Positions 1-8,485 are shown, counted from the first letter of the stretch. The stretch is DNA of 64,000 nt from Gabonibacter massiliensis (GCA_001487125.1 LN913013.1:1054001-1118000); one strand, 5' to 3'. Notes: a model not told the origin generated them from the sequence alone. Program-made: numbers and translations.

Positions 1-244
1 CTACAAAATCAACAGCCAATTGGGCGGACATACGTTTATCCGTAACCTGTTTAACGACATACTCCCTCTCTATCGGAGGAATTCTCACTTTCACGACCTC
101 TCCGACCTTCACTTCCCGAGAAGCCTTCACATGCACCTCCCCGATTGAAACGTGTCCCTTCCCACATGCCTCGGCTGCCTGAGAACGAGTTTTAAAAATT
201 CGTACGGCCCAAAGCCATTTATCTATCCTTACCTTCTCGTCCAT
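1..244 (-). CDS. S4-domain RNA-binding protein, Hsp15-like (3' part cut off by window edge)
   Basis: The minus strand reads from an ATG at 244 to the window edge without a stop, about 81 codons. It begins MDEKVRIDKWLWAVRIFKTR, the N-terminal signature of the S4 RNA-binding fold as found in Hsp15 (HslR), a protein that binds 50S subunits carrying stalled nascent chains. The conserved run 'RIDKWLWAVRIFKTRSQA' and the following VKVGEVVKVRIP strand support the S4 assignment. Family members are usually 80-135 residues, so up to a third is missing here. It lies downstream of pth and rplY on the same strand, so it may share their transcript, although a repeat array lies between pth and this gene. 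Confidence 0.82.
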   Translation of the reverse strand, partial: MDEKVRIDKWLWAVRIFKTRSQAAEACGKGHVSIGEVHVKASREVKVGEVVKVRIPPIEREYVVKQVTDKRMSAQLAVDFV

Positions 245-307
245 ATCCGATAACTTTTGATCCAAACTCCGTTCAAACTCTCTAAAATCGAAAATCGTAA
301 CTCTCTC

Positions 308-422
308 CAATCACAGAATCGCTCATTGTAAATTAGAAGAATTTCGTGATTCAATGATTAGGTTATTCAATTTCAATCCCTCAATCACCAATCATCTAAT
401 CATCCGATTTCAGAATTTACAA
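308..422. repeat. GATT/AATC octamer intergenic element, copy 1
   Basis: This AT-rich stretch is made of short words: a few GATT words on the left (gtgattca, atgattag), then AATC octamers towards the pth stop (aatccctc, aatcatct, aatcatcc). It runs into the 3' end of pth. The last three pth codons and its stop read as a repeat heptamer word (TTGTAAATTCTGA on the minus strand). The same architecture recurs at eight other places in the window. Confidence 0.75.
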
Positions 423-979
423 TTATTAAACTGACTCATCGTTTTTCCAAGCCCCACGAAAATGAAATTTTTAATGATCTCTCCGCAATGTTCCAGCATC
501 CGGGGCATTTTCTCTTCCTGCTCCGGAGTCCAATGCCCCAACACGTAATCGACTTGTCCTCCGCGAGCAAAATCGTTGCCTATCCCGAAGCGCAAACGGG
601 CATACGCCTGAGTACCCAATAATTCGTTAATACTTTTTAAACCGTTATGACCTCCATCGCTTCCCTGCCCCCTCAATCGAATCGTACCAAAGGGCAATGC
701 CAGATCATCCACGATAACGAGCACATCCGACAATTCGATTCTCTCTTTCTGCAACCAATAAGCCACGGCTTTTCCGCTCAGGTTCATATAAGTATTCGGC
801 TTCAGTAAAATCAAGGTTCTCCCCTTTACTTTTACCGTGGTTACGGCCCCGTAACGCTTATCTTCAAAAACAGCATTGGACGCCTTAGCAAAAGCGTCCA
901 ATACTTTAAATCCTATATTATGTCGTGTATTCTGGTACTCGGGACCTATGTTTCCCAATCCCACAATAAGATATTTCAT
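410..979 (-). CDS. pth: peptidyl-tRNA hydrolase
   Basis: Pth cleaves the ester bond of peptidyl-tRNAs released prematurely from ribosomes, so the tRNA can be reused. The protein has 189 residues, normal for the family, and the key positions are in register with the E. coli enzyme: N10 and H20 (catalytic His in NTRHNIGF), N66 ([10 protein letters not shown]), D91-D92 and N112 (GGHNGLKS). It lies 16 bp downstream of rplY on the same strand, a common pairing in bacteria that suggests co-transcription from the promoter at about 1.7 kb. The C-terminal 'NNCKF' and stop are encoded by sequence resembling the adjacent intergenic repeat, so the natural end may have been altered by the repeat. Confidence 0.96.
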   Translation of the reverse strand: MKYLIVGLGNIGPEYQNTRHNIGFKVLDAFAKASNAVFEDKRYGAVTTVKVKGRTLILLKPNTYMNLSGKAVAYWLQKERIELSDVLVIVDDLALPFGTIRLRGQGSDGGHNGLKSINELLGTQAYARLRFGIGNDFARGGQVDYVLGHWTPEQEEKMPRMLEHCGEIIKNFIFVGLGKTMSQFNNCKF

Positions 980-995
980 CTTGTCTTCTTACAAC

Positions 996-1568
996 TTATT
1001 TAGCTTCAGATTGTGCGGCTCTTGCAGCTCTTGTTAACTTAACCTGAGCAACAACCACGCTCTTCGCATTCACGATTTCAATATGCGGAAAATCCAAATC
1101 CTTCACTTTAATGGATTTACCTACCCCCAACTTCTCTACATTCAAAACGAGCTCGTCAGGCATATCTTTCGGAAGAGATTTTACTTTCAACTTACGACTG
1201 ACCAAAACCAATTTACCTCCGGCTTGCACACCCTCGGCAAAACCTTCCGTTCTCACCGGAACTTCAATCACAACCGGTTTATCATCCGCCGTTTGATAGA
1301 AGTCAATATGCAACACCCGATCGGTTACAGGATGGAATTGAATCTCTCTCATTACTGCATCGTAAGACTTTCCATCAAGCGTCAATTTTACAAGGTATAC
1401 GTTAGGAGTATACAATAACTTTCTTAAATCACGTTCCGCAACGGCAAAATGTACGTTAGCCTCCCCACCGTAAAGCACGCATGGAACTTTTTCTTCGGCT
1501 CTCAAAGCTTTTGTCGCCTTTTTCCCTAAATCACTTCTTACGTCTCCTTTTAATTCAAATACTTGCAT
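996..1568 (-). CDS. rplY: 50S ribosomal protein L25 / general stress protein Ctc
   Basis: L25 binds 5S rRNA in the large ribosomal subunit. At 190 residues this is the long Ctc/TL5 form: an N-terminal beta-barrel that contacts 5S rRNA (residues about 1-90; ELKGDVRSDLGKKATKALR and VPCVLYGG are typical) and a C-terminal TL5 domain (VPVRTEGFAEGVQAGGKLVLV). The C-terminus is short and Ala/Lys-rich. It is the first gene of the minus-strand rplY-pth unit and has a well-formed promoter about 110 bp upstream. Confidence 0.95.
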   Translation of the reverse strand: MQVFELKGDVRSDLGKKATKALRAEEKVPCVLYGGEANVHFAVAERDLRKLLYTPNVYLVKLTLDGKSYDAVMREIQFHPVTDRVLHIDFYQTADDKPVVIEVPVRTEGFAEGVQAGGKLVLVSRKLKVKSLPKDMPDELVLNVEKLGVGKSIKVKDLDFPHIEIVNAKSVVVAQVKLTRAARAAQSEAK

Positions 1569-1678
1569 AATCTATATTCATATGTGCTACTCAAATGCGA
1601 ATTAAAGCCTCGGGGTTATAGACCATATCCGTATTCCCATTGCACGATTTTAAAACCCCCGTTCTCAAAATTTTGCCG

Positions 1679-1709
1679 CAAAGTTAAAGAAATAATGACA
1701 AAATACAAA
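1679..1709 (-). promoter_or_regulatory. promoter of rplY-pth
   Basis: On the minus strand, TTTG (1706-1709) is followed after exactly 19 bp by TAACTTTG (1679-1686). This fits the Bacteroidota primary sigma consensus TTTG-N19-TAnnTTTG in both boxes. Transcription would start near 1673, giving a leader of about 105 nt before rplY. Confidence 0.75.
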
Positions 1710-2010
1710 TCCTTTTTCCTTATACCGTGAAAATATATAACGCACAATCATAACTCGGATTGCCTGACCTCGTTCAAAACGCATTTTATCGTACCGAGTC
1801 TGTATCCGCCATCATCAGGCGAAAGAATATCCCGAAAGAGCCGAATAGCTGAATCGTTTATATTTATACTACCAATCAACACGCTATAAACTCATTACAA
1901 CTTCATAAATCCGAGATCACGTGAATATAGAATCATTGTAAAAATCCCAAAATAAAGAATAGAACAAATCTAAATTCAATGATTTTGGTCTTTTTATAAG
2001 CAAAAAATTT

Positions 2011-2038
2011 TTTGTTTCAATTATAGATTCTAATTTTG
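2011..2038 (+). promoter_or_regulatory. probable promoter of the ferredoxin gene
   Basis: TTTG (2011-2014) and TAATTTTG (2031-2038) match the two Bacteroidota promoter boxes, but the 16-bp spacer is shorter than usual. The -7 box lies 29 bp upstream of the ATG, so it is well placed. Confidence 0.55.
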
Positions 2039-2067
2039 CGGCATTATTAACAAAAAAATTTATAGAA

Positions 2068-2238
2068 ATGGCTTACGTAATATCTGATGATTGTATTTCT
2101 TGTGGAGCATGTGAATCAGAGTGCCCTGTTGGAGCAATCTCTATGGGTGATGATCACTATCAAATCAATGCTGACGAGTGTATCTCTTGTGGAGCATGTG
2201 CAGGAGTATGCCCTGTTGGAGCTCCGAAAGAAGCTTAA
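2068..2238 (+). CDS. ferredoxin, 2[4Fe-4S], 56 residues
   Basis: A 56-residue ORF from ATG 2068 to TAA 2236-2238. It contains two complete CxxCxxCxxxCP motifs (DCISCGACESECPVGAI and ECISCGACAGVCPVGA), the pattern of a clostridial-type ferredoxin carrying two [4Fe-4S] clusters. Such proteins are soluble low-potential electron carriers. The 2-oxoacid:ferredoxin oxidoreductase (58-61 kb) and the [FeFe]-hydrogenase (51-52 kb) in this window are plausible partners, but that link is an inference. The gene is monocistronic, with its own promoter and a strong terminator immediately after it, as expected for a highly expressed carrier. The start is fixed by the ATG close to the first cluster motif. 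Confidence 0.95.
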   Translation: MAYVISDDCISCGACESECPVGAISMGDDHYQINADECISCGACAGVCPVGAPKEA

Positions 2239-2258
2239 TCATCATAAAAAAAGATTCA

Positions 2259-2285
2259 AAAACCGTCTTTAAGGACGGTTTTTTT
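2259..2285. terminator. bidirectional intrinsic terminator, ferredoxin / folate gene
   Basis: Perfect 7-bp stem AACCGTC (2261-2267) / GACGGTT (2274-2280), with an A run before it and seven Ts after it. It therefore works as an intrinsic terminator for the ferredoxin on the plus strand and for the convergent cyclo-ligase gene on the minus strand. Confidence 0.85.
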
Positions 2286-2826
2286 ATGCCTCATGGATTA
2301 CTTTATCCATTCTCACGTCCAATTCGTCTACCGGAACACGCTTCAGAAATTGGAAATTGAAGCATACCCCTATTTTTTTAGCTACGTGCGTCTCCTTCAG
2401 TATTCGATCGTAATATCCGCGGCCGCGGCCCAACCGATTCCCTTGTGCATCAAAGGCTACCCCGGGCACAACGATCAGATCGATAGAAGAGTAATCCGTA
2501 TATAACTCACCTTGTGGCTCCAATATTCCGAAACTTTCTCCGGGAGCAAGAGAATCCACCCCTTTAAACATTCGTAACTCCAAAATATCCCCTTTCACGC
2601 AAGGCAACAAAATAACCTTCTTATCCGCCCATTTACAAACAAAATCGTGCGTATACACCTCATCATCCATAGACCAATACAGCAAGACGACCTCGGCTTG
2701 TTCAAACGAGGGGTCTTTCTCCAACTGATCCCAAATGGAACGGGACATCTTCTTCTTCTCATCCAACGCATAACGGCTCTTTATCTCCTTGATCTGTTTC
2801 CGGATCTCTTTTTTTTCTATCATCAT
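2284..2826 (-). CDS. 5-formyltetrahydrofolate cyclo-ligase
   Basis: The enzyme (MTHFS, YgfA/Fau family) converts 5-formyl-THF to 5,10-methenyl-THF with ATP, returning the stored folate to the one-carbon pool. The protein is about 180 residues, normal for the family. It carries the N-terminal basic helix (EIRKQIKEIKSRYALDEKKKMS) and the C-terminal nucleotide/folate motif GRGRGYYDRIL preceded by VVPGVAFD. The reading frame is open further upstream to a TTG, but the ATG pair at 2821-2826 is the natural start. It converges on the ferredoxin gene and shares its terminator. Confidence 0.93.
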   Translation of the reverse strand: MMIEKKEIRKQIKEIKSRYALDEKKKMSRSIWDQLEKDPSFEQAEVVLLYWSMDDEVYTHDFVCKWADKKVILLPCVKGDILELRMFKGVDSLAPGESFGILEPQGELYTDYSSIDLIVVPGVAFDAQGNRLGRGRGYYDRILKETHVAKKIGVCFNFQFLKRVPVDELDVRMDKVIHEA

Positions 2827-2868
2827 AAACTTATACAAATTTCTATCGTTATTTCAGCCCAAAATTCG

Positions 2869-2876
2869 TAAATTTG
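2869..2876 (+). promoter_or_regulatory. possible -7 element for nadE
   Basis: TAAATTTG fits the TAnnTTTG -7 consensus. It lies about 160 bp upstream of the nadE start and has no good -33 box at the expected distance, so it is only a candidate. Confidence 0.3.
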
Positions 2877-3034
2877 CCTCAGGAAAACAAAATTCATCCG
2901 TCATAAACAAAAAAAAATTACCTGTGACAGGTATAACGGAAAAGACAGCTAAAAATCTTAATCCTCGTAACGGAAAAGATTGATTTTATAAACTTAAAAC
3001 AGATCGTGCTGCCCGGCAGTACAATGAAGGAATT

Positions 3035-4618
3035 ATGAAAATAGCAATACCCCAGATCGATTACCACATCGGTGATATACAGAAAAATCAGGAGCTTATA
3101 ATAAAGGCTATCAAAAAAGCGAAGTCGATGAAAGCAGATCTTGTCGTATTCCCGGAACACGCCGTATGCGGGGCTTATCCTCAGGATCTGTTCGAAAAAG
3201 AGTATTTTGTAAACGCTTGCCGGATCAGTATCGAGAAAATCGCCGAGGCCTGCGATTCCATAGCCGCTTTAGTAGGATGTCCCAATCTCGATATAGAAGA
3301 CGGTATTCTGTACAACGCTATCTTTTTCATGTACAATAAGGAAGTTCGGGGAGGAGCCAACAAAACCATCCTTAGCGATTACGACGTATTCGACGAGAGT
3401 CGCTATTTCATTGCGGGGGAAGAAAATACAGCCATCCGTTATAAAGATCAGAATATCCGGGTCATTTTTGACGAATACGAAGCAGAAAGTATCCAAAAGA
3501 CGGACTCGCTCATCATCCACGTGGGTGCGACACCTTTCACGACCGAAAGTTGCGCCTACCGGAAAGAGGTTTTTGCTTCCATGGCCAAAAAGCAAAAGGC
3601 CCCCGTCATCTCTTTAAACCACGTCGGTGCGAACACTTCCCTTATCTTTGACGGCAATACGTTGGTATTTAACGCACAGGGTATCCTAACACACCGATTA
3701 AACGCTTTCGAAGAGGATTTTCTGCTGGTCGATACTTTTCAACTGGCCAAGAGTAAGCCTCTCCAAGAGAAATTTCCGGAAAAAATACAATTGATTCACG
3801 ATGCTTTAATCTTAGGAATAAAAGATTATTTCAAAAAAAATAATTTCACCAAAGCCATCTTAGGTCTTTCCGGCGGTATCGATTCCGCTGTCGTCGCCGC
3901 CTTGGCCGCAGAAGCTATCGGGAGTGAAAATGTAAAGGGAATATTAATGCCCTCCCACTACTCCACGGATCATTCCGTGAAAGACGCCATCGACTTGGCG
4001 AAAAATTTGCATATACCTCACGAAATTCTACCCATAAAAGAGATATACGACTCCTTTTTAAACACTTTAGAGCCCGTGTTCCGGGATTTACCCTTCAACG
4101 TGGCGGAAGAAAACCTTCAGGCACGTGTCAGAGGCTCCCTGGTCATGGCCATGTCGAATAAATTCGGAAACATCTTATTGAACACATCTAACAAAAGCGA
4201 AGCGGCAGTAGGCTACGGAACTTTATACGGAGATCTATGCGGATCTTTATCCGTTCTGGGAGACGTATACAAGACGGAGGTATTCCAATTAGCCCGGTTC
4301 ATCAATCGGGAACGGGAAATTATTCCGGAAAACACCCTACTAAAACCGCCTTCGGCAGAACTCCGCCCCGGGCAAAAAGACCAGGACTCTCTTCCCGACT
4401 ATCCCGTATTGGATGCCGTATTAAAGTTATACATAGAAGAGAACCTGTCCGAACAGGAGATCATTGCTCAAGGATTTGCCCCGGAGATCGTAGAAAAAAC
4501 AATCACGATGGTAAACCGGAACGATTACAAAAGGGCACAATGTCCTCCCATTTTAAAAGTCAGCAAAAAAGCTTTCGGAAACGGACGCCGTATGCCTCTC
4601 ACTGCCAAACTAACGTAA
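3035..4618 (+). CDS. nadE: NAD synthetase with degenerate glutaminase domain
   Basis: Adenylates and amidates nicotinate adenine dinucleotide to NAD, the last step of NAD synthesis. Residues 1-235 form a nitrilase-type glutaminase domain, and residues 245-527 the ATP-pyrophosphatase synthetase domain, with SGGIDS at 279-284. In the glutaminase domain the catalytic Glu (E41, VVFPEH) and Lys (K110, GANKTILSDYDVFDE) are present. The segment where the family has the nucleophile (GVxICEDxW) reads IRVIFDEYEAE, with Asp146 aligned to the Cys, while the following 'GATPF' strand is conserved. By eye, glutamine hydrolysis should be lost, leaving an ammonia-dependent enzyme. At 527 residues it is shorter than the roughly 640-residue forms. 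A Crp/Fnr gene follows 16 bp later. Confidence 0.93.
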   Translation: MKIAIPQIDYHIGDIQKNQELIIKAIKKAKSMKADLVVFPEHAVCGAYPQDLFEKEYFVNACRISIEKIAEACDSIAALVGCPNLDIEDGILYNAIFFMYNKEVRGGANKTILSDYDVFDESRYFIAGEENTAIRYKDQNIRVIFDEYEAESIQKTDSLIIHVGATPFTTESCAYRKEVFASMAKKQKAPVISLNHVGANTSLIFDGNTLVFNAQGILTHRLNAFEEDFLLVDTFQLAKSKPLQEKFPEKIQLIHDALILGIKDYFKKNNFTKAILGLSGGIDSAVVAALAAEAIGSENVKGILMPSHYSTDHSVKDAIDLAKNLHIPHEILPIKEIYDSFLNTLEPVFRDLPFNVAEENLQARVRGSLVMAMSNKFGNILLNTSNKSEAAVGYGTLYGDLCGSLSVLGDVYKTEVFQLARFINREREIIPENTLLKPPSAELRPGQKDQDSLPDYPVLDAVLKLYIEENLSEQEIIAQGFAPEIVEKTITMVNRNDYKRAQCPPILKVSKKAFGNGRRMPLTAKLT

Positions 4619-4634
4619 ATAACCGACCCAACCT

Positions 4635-5354
4635 ATGAGAACAATCAAAGACAAGGAATTACACGAAAAATATTGCAATATTTGTATCGATAGCCCTAAT
4701 TCTCTCTTTGCCGATTTGGATGAAAGCAGCAAGAGCATTATCCGGCAAACCAGTATCTGTAAAAGTTATAAAAAAGGAGATCTGATATACGAGGAAGGAA
4801 ATAAACCTTTCGGTCTGATTTGTTTGATCACCGGAAAAGCTAAAATCATCAAAAAAGGTGTATCGGGGAGGGATCAGATCGTACGTATGGCCAAGCCCGT
4901 CGGTTTCATCGGCTATCGCGCTTTTTTTGCCGAAGAAAACCATATAGCATCCGCCGAGGCCATAGAAGATTCCATCGTGTGTATCATGAAAACCGAATTG
5001 ATTTTCGGCATCGTCCGAAGTAACTCCGATGTAGCCATGAACGTGATCCGCGCTTTAGCCACCGACCTCGGTTTTTCCAACCGCCGGACCGTTACCCTGA
5101 CGCAAAAACATATCCGGGGACGGTTGGCCGAATCCCTACTGGTATTGAAAGAGACTTACGGATGCGAAGATGACTGTCAAACGTTAAAAGTTTGCCTTTC
5201 CCGGGAAGATATCGCCAATCTCTCCAACATGACTACTTCCAACGCTATTCGCACACTATCGAATTTTGCCTCGGAAGGTATCGTGGAGCTGAACGGCAAA
5301 CAAATAAAGATCACCGATATGGAAGCCTTGGAAAAAGTCAGTAATTTAGGATGA
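4635..5354 (+). CDS. Crp/Fnr-family transcriptional regulator
   Basis: A 239-residue DNA-binding regulator. Residues about 25-135 form the cyclic-nucleotide-binding beta-roll (YKKGDLIYEEGNKPFGLICLITGKAKI), followed by the dimerisation helix and a C-terminal winged helix, residues about 165-235 (SREDIANLSNMTTSNAIRTL). Three cysteines, C14, C17 and C42, lie in the N-terminal part. This is reminiscent of Fnr-type redox sensors, but their spacing differs from E. coli Fnr, so Fe-S sensing is a guess. The gene starts 16 bp after nadE and is probably co-transcribed with it. Its targets cannot be deduced here. Confidence 0.9.
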   Translation: MRTIKDKELHEKYCNICIDSPNSLFADLDESSKSIIRQTSICKSYKKGDLIYEEGNKPFGLICLITGKAKIIKKGVSGRDQIVRMAKPVGFIGYRAFFAEENHIASAEAIEDSIVCIMKTELIFGIVRSNSDVAMNVIRALATDLGFSNRRTVTLTQKHIRGRLAESLLVLKETYGCEDDCQTLKVCLSREDIANLSNMTTSNAIRTLSNFASEGIVELNGKQIKITDMEALEKVSNLG

Positions 5355-5474
5355 GTATTTTCACCTGAATTATACCGATGCACATAAGTTGAAATCACTC
5401 TTTCGACGGACAAACTTCCCTCATTCTATCCTCATCCATTTTTACGGCCGGGAAAATATGAAGTAAAATTTAAA

Positions 5475-5924
5475 TCAAAGCTGTTTAATGCAACGGGAAA
5501 CGACTTCGTAACAGAACCCCCGACCGAGGGCATAACGGAAAAGTTTGGCTTTACGTTTGCGGGGATCTTCCTCTTTCAAGCTTCGGGCCTTTTGTTTCAG
5601 CAAAGAGATACACGCCTCATCATAAGCCTCGTCGGGTAGACCGTTCAAAGCCCCGGCAACGATATGTTCCTCTATCTGCTTTTGTCGAAGCATACGTTCT
5701 ATCTTCTGTTTTCCCCAACGGTTAAACCGAAACTTATCCATCGCGTAAGCCCGGGCATAACGTTCATCATCTACAAAATGATTTTTTACCAAAAAAGCCA
5801 TAACTTCCGTGATATCCGTTCCCGTCAACTCCCAACGTTGCAACTTCACGATAACATCGAAACTACAATACTCTTTCTTGCTGCATTGAGCCGCAATTAT
5901 ATGCAAAGCCTTTTTCACATCCAT
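5475..5924 (-). CDS. recX: RecX-family regulator of RecA
   Basis: A 149-residue protein of three-helix repeats. RecX caps and limits RecA filaments and so tunes recombination and the SOS response. The diagnostic signature is FVDDERYARAYAMDKFRFNRWGKQKIERMLR, equivalent to the family's 'yiDDerfA.....r...kG...I...L'. The length is normal. recA is not in the window. It converges with the Crp/Fnr gene and lies just downstream of prmC on the same strand with a gap of about 40 bp, so it may be co-transcribed with prmC. Confidence 0.88.
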   Translation of the reverse strand: MDVKKALHIIAAQCSKKEYCSFDVIVKLQRWELTGTDITEVMAFLVKNHFVDDERYARAYAMDKFRFNRWGKQKIERMLRQKQIEEHIVAGALNGLPDEAYDEACISLLKQKARSLKEEDPRKRKAKLFRYALGRGFCYEVVSRCIKQL

Positions 5925-5966
5925 TGTCCTCGTTACAAACCGATTCTGTTATTTTCTGAATTTAAG

Positions 5967-6818
5967 TTACCTTTTTTTAGCCCAAAGGATTCTATCTTTA
6001 CCGTGTATATCCTGTTCTATCTTTATCCCCTCGTATGCCATTTCCGACAATAAATTTACCATTTCATTTCCCAATGCTTCATTTATCTCGAAAAAGAGAG
6101 CCCCTCCCGATTTCAAATGAGACATAGCAAAATCGGCAATCGTACGGTAAAACACCAAGGGATCTTCATCCGATACAAAAAGAGCCCGTTCCGGCTCATA
6201 ATTCAATACGCGATTATGCATAAATTGCCGTTCCGAAAAACGGACATAGGGCGGATTGCTCACGATCACATCATAAACAGGCCAATTCTCTTCTTTCCAA
6301 CGCAAAATATCCCGTACATAAAAATCCACTGTTACCCCGTTTATCCGAGCATTCTCTTTTGCCTGCCGGACAGCCTCCAAAGAGATATCGACACCTTCCG
6401 CTTCCAATCCCTCCATCTGCTTCGCCAAAGCGATCGCAATACACCCGCTTCCCGTCCCGATATCCAAAAGCCGGGCAGGCATACAAATCCCGGAATTGAC
6501 CACCCGCATAACCACTTCCTCTGTTTCCGGACGGGGAATTAACGTATTTTCATTTAATTTAAAACACAACCCCATAAACTCTGTTTCACCCAAAATATAT
6601 TGAATCGGTCGGTCCGTTTTCAGCTCTTCCAGTATTTGTAAAAATTTATTGATAAAGCTTTTATCTAATTGTTCGTGTTTTCTCAGATGGATTTCTATAT
6701 TTGTATAATGCAAAGCATATTGAAAAATAAGAGAACAAAGAGAACGGATTTCCCTTTCGTCATAAGTATCTTTTAATACTTGCAATGCGTACTGTTGTAA
6801 ATCGAAGATCGTATTCAT
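5967..6818 (-). CDS. prmC: peptide chain release factor N5-glutamine methyltransferase
   Basis: PrmC methylates the Gln of the GGQ motif in release factors RF1 and RF2. The 283-residue protein has an N-terminal helical domain and a Rossmann methyltransferase domain with the SAM motif LLDIGTGSGCIAIALA and the catalytic VSNPPYV. The frame is open further upstream, but the ATG at 6818 is the likely start: the residues from MNTIFDLQQYALQVL fit the family N-terminus, and a -7 element sits only 4 bp before it. The upstream extension is hydrophobic and lies across the divergent cardiolipin synthase upstream region. Confidence 0.92.
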   Translation of the reverse strand: MNTIFDLQQYALQVLKDTYDEREIRSLCSLIFQYALHYTNIEIHLRKHEQLDKSFINKFLQILEELKTDRPIQYILGETEFMGLCFKLNENTLIPRPETEEVVMRVVNSGICMPARLLDIGTGSGCIAIALAKQMEGLEAEGVDISLEAVRQAKENARINGVTVDFYVRDILRWKEENWPVYDVIVSNPPYVRFSERQFMHNRVLNYEPERALFVSDEDPLVFYRTIADFAMSHLKSGGALFFEINEALGNEMVNLLSEMAYEGIKIEQDIHGKDRILWAKKR

Positions 6819-6822
6819 AAGA

Positions 6823-6830
6823 CAAAGATA
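6823..6830 (-). promoter_or_regulatory. -7 element of prmC, nearly leaderless
   Basis: TATCTTTG on the minus strand matches TAnnTTTG and ends 4 bp before the prmC ATG. If used, the transcript would start at or within a few bases of the start codon. No clear -33 TTTG is visible. Confidence 0.45.
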
Positions 6831-6927
6831 ACAAAATTGAACGGGAGAAAATTTGAAAATCATAAAATATACAGAAAGAGAAAGTGATTCGTAAAACAAA
6901 AAAATTGAAAAGACAAGGAGTAGCAGC

Positions 6928-8382
6928 ATGGCGTGGACGACGATCGTATTTTATATTATCATTACTTTATATGTCATTACCGTTATTGGCGTAATGTATA
7001 CCATCATCATGGAAAACAGGAGTCCAGTCAGGACTTTGGCATGGATGCTCGTCCTCAGTCTGATTCCGGGTATCGGACTGCTGTTCTACATCTATTTCGG
7101 TATGAATTACCGTAGGATTAAAATGTTCTCCATGAAAGGGCTGGGAGACTTCAAGTGGCTCCAATACATGAGTGAAGATCAAAAACAACGTATAAAAAAG
7201 ACCGAACTGTTGAAAAGGGAAGACATGGAAACCGTAAAACGGCTCATGACACTTTTACTGAACAATAGTAAGGCTTTGCTTTCTCGTAATAATACGGTAG
7301 ATATATTAAATAACGGCGAAGAAACCTTTAAAGCCATCTTCTTGGCTATTTCCAAAGCCAAAAAATACATCCATTTGGAGTACTATATCATTGAAAAAGG
7401 AGAATTAGGCGAACGGCTAAAAAACGTTTTGATCAAAAAAGCGACGGAAGGAGTGGAAGTGAGAGTCATATACGATGACGTCGGTTCCTGGAAACTGCCT
7501 AAAAGTTACATCCGTGAAATGCAGGCCGCCGGCATTCAGATCTACCCTTTCCTCCCTGTAAGGTTTCCCCTGTTTACGAATAAGGTAAACTATCGAAACC
7601 ATAGAAAGATTGTTGTCGTGGACGGGGAGGTCGGCTTTTTAGGAGGGCTGAATTTTGCCGACCGGTATTTACACGGTCTGCCCGGCATCGGAATATGGCG
7701 CGACACGCACCTGAAGGTCCGAGGTGAAGCGGTGACTTCACTCCAGGTCGTATTTCTTATTGACTGGTATTTTGTCCGGCAAGAACTTTTACTCAACAAA
7801 GAGGCCTATCTTCCGAACAAAGGAGCAGAAGGAAGTGTCATCATGCAAGCGGTCTCCTCCGGCCCCGATAGTGACTGGACGTCCATTCAACAAGCCTATT
7901 TCACGTTGATAAATATGGCGAAGAAATACGTGTTTATCTCTACGCCTTACTTCATGCCGGGAGAAACGACCATCAATTCATTAAAAACAGCAGCGATGAG
8001 CGGTGTGGACGTACGTATCATGATTCCTTATAAATCAGACTCCCTGCTTACCTATTGGTGTACCCGTTCATATGTCGAAGAGTTATTAGAGGCAGGCGTA
8101 CGGGTATTCAGGTATCGCAAAGGATTCAATCACAGCAAATTAATTATCATAGACGGACTCGTTTCGAGTGTAGGGACCGCCAACATGGATATTCGCAGCT
8201 TTGAGCAGAATTTCGAATTGAACATGATCATCTACGACCGGAACGTTAGCCGCAAGCTGGCTACGGATTTTGTAAACGACTTGAAAGGTAGCGGCGAGAT
8301 CAGCATACAACAATGGAAATTCAGACCCAAGAAAGACAAGATAAAAGAGTCTCTTGCCCGTCTGTTTGCCCCCCTCCTATGA
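6928..8382 (+). CDS. cls: cardiolipin synthase, phospholipase D family
   Basis: Makes cardiolipin from two phosphatidylglycerol molecules (bacterial Cls type). The 484-residue protein begins with two membrane segments (residues about 4-28 and 35-58, with a PLDc_N-type RTLAWMLVLSLIPGIGLLFY) and then has two phospholipase D domains. Both HKD motifs are intact: NYRNHRKIVVVDGEVGFLGG in the first half and FNHSKLIIIDGLVSSVGTAN in the second. The length is typical. It is divergent from prmC and followed by murF-alr after about 100 bp. Confidence 0.93.
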   Translation: MAWTTIVFYIIITLYVITVIGVMYTIIMENRSPVRTLAWMLVLSLIPGIGLLFYIYFGMNYRRIKMFSMKGLGDFKWLQYMSEDQKQRIKKTELLKREDMETVKRLMTLLLNNSKALLSRNNTVDILNNGEETFKAIFLAISKAKKYIHLEYYIIEKGELGERLKNVLIKKATEGVEVRVIYDDVGSWKLPKSYIREMQAAGIQIYPFLPVRFPLFTNKVNYRNHRKIVVVDGEVGFLGGLNFADRYLHGLPGIGIWRDTHLKVRGEAVTSLQVVFLIDWYFVRQELLLNKEAYLPNKGAEGSVIMQAVSSGPDSDWTSIQQAYFTLINMAKKYVFISTPYFMPGETTINSLKTAAMSGVDVRIMIPYKSDSLLTYWCTRSYVEELLEAGVRVFRYRKGFNHSKLIIIDGLVSSVGTANMDIRSFEQNFELNMIIYDRNVSRKLATDFVNDLKGSGEISIQQWKFRPKKDKIKESLARLFAPLL

Positions 8383-8450
8383 CAAGCGAAAAGGATAACG
8401 GCATATAATTATTTATAACGTTCCCGACGGAAAGATATCCGATTAATTTA

Positions 8451-8458
8451 TACTTTTG
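8451..8458 (+). promoter_or_regulatory. -7 element of murF-alr
   Basis: TACTTTTG fits TAnnTTTG and lies 27 bp upstream of ATG 8486. It overlaps the in-frame TTG at 8456, so that TTG cannot be the start if this promoter is used. The -33 box is weak. Confidence 0.5.
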
Positions 8459-8485
8459 CGAATTAAAGATATTAATTATGGCCGT

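Larger units (their letters stand above)
1569..2067. other. intergenic region between rplY and the ferredoxin gene (divergent)
   Basis: About 500 bp without a credible gene. It holds the rplY promoter (1679-1709, minus) and the ferredoxin promoter (2011-2038, plus). Between roughly 1720 and 2000 I see only AT-rich unstructured sequence, with no clear hairpin, RNA gene or repeat array. Confidence 0.6.

Noticed and set aside
8456-8485. TTG at 8456 as the murF-alr start
   Set aside because: The codon lies within the TACTTTTG -7 element, so it would not be in the transcript. ATG 8486 fits the family N-terminus.
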